From: Novosphingobium sp. 9U
Lineage (GTDB): Bacteria; Pseudomonadota; Alphaproteobacteria; Sphingomonadales; Sphingomonadaceae
Length of the DNA: 64,000 nucleotides
Direction: 5' to 3'
Assembly: GCF_902506425.1 (NCBI RefSeq)
Contig: NZ_LR732469.1
Location: 775,085 to 839,084 of the forward strand
Numbering within the stretch: position 1 is the first letter of the stretch; each line of letters begins with the position of its first letter. A program made the translations under genes and the position numbers. This document shows positions 62,601-64,000 of this stretch, one piece after another. The notes below the pieces were generated by a model. That model ran no database searches, was not told where the DNA came from, and saw only the letters and a list, made by a program, of their open reading frames with translations.

Positions 62601-62835
62601 GACCGAAGGCGGCTGGCGCGAGGTCGTCGGCGGAGGCCTTGGATCGACGACGGCACGTTTCGAGGGTGGGCAGGACTTCACACTTACCGGCGATCAAGCG
62701 GACAGCGGCTGGTTCGCGCGCCTGCGTGCGATCGGCGGCTCGGCCGGCTTTACCGTGGGCGGAGAACTCTCCGGCGAGGATCGCTTCAGTCGCGTCGACC
62801 TGGCCGTGCGGGGCTCGGTTACGGTCGCCTGGTAG
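59614..62835 (+). CDS. Autotransporter with two calcium-binding-type Asp motifs
   Basis: The 1073-aa protein has a signal peptide (to about residue 28), a passenger to about residue 790, and a C-terminal barrel ending in W. Two Asp-rich motifs of the thrombospondin-3/EF-hand type are DTDNDGDLDG (residues 119-128) and DEDNDGIEDAKE (286-297). The passenger also has repeats of the form NSGTI and GNDSAG/GRDAIG. It lies 70 bp after the STN receptor in the same direction, so the same sigma factor may control it. Function unknown; display of a surface protein that binds Ca2+ is a fair guess. Confidence 0.85.
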   Translation: MPRYLPKTSTYTLLATTALITLASTARAEDVTNARTAPLRTTTIKNGTADAINVTTAGSVVLSTGTAITQDSNNAVTNAGAVTVSNASGAIGIDSLAGTSGDIVNSGTITIDEPYTPTDTDNDGDLDGPFALGSNRTGIRTQGAHAGKIAQNGTVTIEGNDSAGVALGGKLTGNFTHEGTTKVLGDRSVGVSVQAIDGNVRLAGTVSAQGRDAIGAHFAGNVAGAMVVQGTVSSTGYRATTAPGDATKLDADDLLQGGPALLVEGNVSGGIVFAVAPKDTDATKPDEDNDGIEDAKEGSAKVVSYGAAPAVQIGATDRALTIGPVASTASRFGLIVDGSIEGLSVYAGVNASGLVIGGRGGSVDIANGIGISGNVSATSNGASATALRIGPGATTPLLQNSGTIVANGGNAATALATAMRVDAGGNLPTIRNSGTIKAVGAGENGSATAIFDASGSTTLVENSGTISATGAKAGTGRNIAIDLSAATGRVTVKQTQVAAGFAAPSIVGDVRLGAGDDLLDLADGTLTGDIRFGGGANTLNLSGDAAQTGAVTFGSGNDAMSLAATSAYGGAVDFGGGADVLSLAGSARFTGSIANSAKLAVKIAGGTLDVNKPASIASLDVGATGVLVVTLDKAAGAGSGYTVAGAANFAEGAKLGIRLADISTAVGSYQVLTAGTLTGRDKLTTMTDLVPFMFKAELNKNAAANTIVVDVARRTATELGLNRSATAAYDAVYAVLGKDQKIENVFLGITNGDQFRNAVGQMLPDHAGGAFEGVSMGARALARQMQDPTGPIASSGRFSSTVNMTFWNTNRQAGDTAAYKLNGYAWSATGEYRTGVGRFGATLAYLRNEHSNGAVSDVKSSGFELAAHWRAKFGPVSAFARGAVGKMDFDGERSFTGKAGADTVTRKMDAKWDGNYVTASGGVSIEGGSQFFFFRPGVTVDYVRLKEDGYSETGGETLNLSVDARTSDELAVNPSLTVGVDFLGMRARDENWFRMETEGGWREVVGGGLGSTTARFEGGQDFTLTGDQADSGWFARLRAIGGSAGFTVGGELSGEDRFSRVDLAVRGSVTVAW

Positions 62836-62883
62836 TCGGCTAAGGGCGGCGGTCCCTCACCCCCTCAAACTGCCGTCGCCCTT

Positions 62884-62924
62884 GTTGCCGGGCTGCGTTC
62901 CTGCCCCGCCCGCAGCCCGGCAAC
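62884..62924. terminator. Perfect 14-bp hairpin between convergent genes
   Basis: gttgccgggctgcg (62884-62897) pairs perfectly with cgcagcccggcaac (62911-62924) around a 13-base loop. It lies between the autotransporter and the convergent SnoaL-like gene. No T-run follows, so it may act with Rho or as an RNA 3' stabiliser. Confidence 0.6.
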
Positions 62925-62986
62925 ATCGTGGGCATAGATGCATGACGCCGGCTTGCGGTATGGCTTGATCGTATGGGCTCCAATCG

Positions 62987-63451
62987 TCATCCCAGCTTCA
63001 AGTACAGGCGGGTGAGACGCGAGCTCAGGATGCGCCACATGCCATTCTCGTGGCGGTAGGTCTCATGATAGTGACCGCAGCCATGAAGCACGGGCGAACC
63101 GTCGGCGAGCTCCCACACTTTGTCCTCCATGGCGATGACGCCGCGAGCTTCGGTTGCGGAGAGGATCTCCACCTCATGGCAATGGCCGTGATGGACGGTG
63201 CGCCGCGTGGAGACCGCATCGCGTACGAACGCGGCGATCACCTCGCCGCCATGGTAGACCCAGTCATTGCTTTCGGCACCGGCACCTTCGCCGGTTCCGT
63301 CCATGTTGAGCGAGGAGCGGGCATCGAACACGGCGTCGTCGCAGAACACCGCGCGCAGGCCCGCCCAATCCTTGGTGTCCATGCAGCGGAAGTAGCGGGC
63401 CTTGAGCTGCTTGATCTGCTCGATCGCGAGCAGCTGGTCATACGCGTCCAT
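62987..63451 (-). CDS. SnoaL-like (NTF2-fold) protein
   Basis: A 154-aa protein with YDQLLAIEQIKQLKARYFRC and DWAGLRAVFCDDAVFD at the start, typical of the SnoaL_4/NTF2-like family linked to aromatic and steroid catabolism. A pocket His is likely in HHGHCHEVEI. It could be a small dehydratase, isomerase or ligand-binding protein. ATG 63451 follows aggagaggcacc. It lies 20 bp after the oxidoreductase gene and is probably co-transcribed with it. Confidence 0.8.
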   Translation of the reverse strand: MDAYDQLLAIEQIKQLKARYFRCMDTKDWAGLRAVFCDDAVFDARSSLNMDGTGEGAGAESNDWVYHGGEVIAAFVRDAVSTRRTVHHGHCHEVEILSATEARGVIAMEDKVWELADGSPVLHGCGHYHETYRHENGMWRILSSRLTRLYLKLG

Positions 63452-63471
63452 GGTGCCTCTCCTGTGAGCCG

Positions 63472-63999
63472 TCAGCGTACGCGCACGACGACCTTGCCGA
63501 TGTTGGCTCCGGTGAACAGCCGCGCATAAGCGGTCAGCACGTTCTCCAGGCCGATCGTTTCGTCGAACGGGGTCACGAGCCTGCCGGCGTCGGTCCAGCT
63601 GCGCAGGCGTGCGGTGAGTTCGGGGCCGCGGTGGGCGAAGTCGGGGGAGAAGAACCCAGTGACCTGCAGCCGCCGCGCCAGGATCTGGTCGAAGCGCCGG
63701 GGACCGGGCTGGGCCTCGGCATAGTTCGCCATCAACCCGCAGATCGCGATGCGGCCGTAATGCGCCATGTTGGGCAGGACCGCGTCGAGCAGCGGCCCGC
63801 CTACGTTTTCGAAATAGACGTCGATCCCGTCTGGCGCCGCTTGCGCGATCGTGGCTTCCACCTCGGGTCCGCGGTGGTCGATCGCCGCCTCGAGGCCCAG
63901 CTGTTCGGCCAGGAAGGCGCACTTGGCCGGCCCCCCCGCGATGCCGATCACGCGGGCGCCGAGCTCACGGGCGATCTGCGCTGCGAGCATGCCGGTGGC
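63472..63999 (-). CDS. MDR-family NADP-dependent oxidoreductase (5' partial)
   Basis: The C-terminal 175 residues of a zinc-independent medium-chain reductase, cut by the window end. GIAGGPAKCAFLAEQLGLEA, DGIDVYFENVGGPLLDAVL and GLMANYAEA match leukotriene-B4/2-alkenal reductase-like enzymes that reduce conjugated carbonyls. The frame is open to the window edge. Upstream residues A-T-G before the first Met agree with the usual NAD(P) region, so ATG 63990 is not the start. Confidence 0.85.
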   Translation of the reverse strand, partial: ATGMLAAQIARELGARVIGIAGGPAKCAFLAEQLGLEAAIDHRGPEVEATIAQAAPDGIDVYFENVGGPLLDAVLPNMAHYGRIAICGLMANYAEAQPGPRRFDQILARRLQVTGFFSPDFAHRGPELTARLRSWTDAGRLVTPFDETIGLENVLTAYARLFTGANIGKVVVRVR

Positions 64000-64000
64000 C

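Overview
The window looks like a chromosomal piece of a sphingomonad (Alphaproteobacteria, Sphingomonadales; a Novosphingobium/Sphingomonas-type genome is an inference). The base composition is high GC. The gene content fits that group: TonB-dependent receptors with FecI/FecR, UrcA, DUF4197 and PRC-barrel proteins, large autotransporters, a cyo quinol oxidase followed by SURF1 and RegB/RegA, and several small proteins of a sphingomonad type.

Layout. 1-4203: housekeeping and metabolic genes (partial UbiH-like monooxygenase, MsrA, exported methyltransferase-like protein, N-carbamoylputrescine amidase, FolK). 4268-10526: a tRNA-Lys(UUU) gene followed by a 6.2 kb, partly AT-rich island. The island is closed by an exact 46-bp copy of the tRNA 3' end. 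It carries a sulfotransferase with an extra C-terminal domain, an RTX/DUF4214 protein, a second DUF4214 gene cut off at the right att copy, a cluster of GGTGTTCC octamers, a secreted nuclease-like protein and very small genes. No integrase is visible. 10903-15535: tRNA-Arg, an ECF sigma/anti-sigma pair divergent from a secreted subtilase, then a Gly-rich PRC-barrel protein and a DUF4197 lipoprotein. 15829-20848: surface glycan or glycolipid genes (two family-2 glycosyltransferases, a methyltransferase, a GtrA protein, a convergent polytopic protein). 21084-28121: a 2345-aa autotransporter. 28321-36563: tRNA-Gly, small sphingomonad proteins, LysR, UrcA, a PEP-mutase-like enzyme, a patatin, a methyltransferase overlapping a 2OG-Fe(II) oxygenase, and an ABC-transporter remnant.

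36564-44826: an MFS carrier divergent from cyoA-cyoB-cyoC-cyoD-SURF1-regB-regA. The seven genes are tightly packed, several with overlapping stop and start codons, and put a quinol oxidase, its assembly factor and a redox two-component system in one apparent unit. 45052-46088: small proteins and a second tRNA-Arg(ACG). 46274-55221: a probable catabolic locus. An amidohydrolase, an AraC regulator, a carboxymuconolactone-decarboxylase-like protein and an MFS carrier lie divergent from a LysR gene, followed by a TonB receptor and an SDR. 55625-62835: a FecI-type sigma factor, FecR, a TonB receptor with STN domain and an autotransporter in one direction, which suggests cell-surface signalling controlling both outer-membrane proteins. 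62987-end: a SnoaL-like protein and a truncated MDR oxidoreductase.

The two places most worth a second look are the tRNA-Lys island (clean att duplication, no recombinase, cargo cut at the boundary) and the FecIR/TonB receptor/autotransporter cassette, whose autotransporter has two D-rich motifs of the calcium-binding type. All identifications come from reading motifs and gene order; no database search was run.
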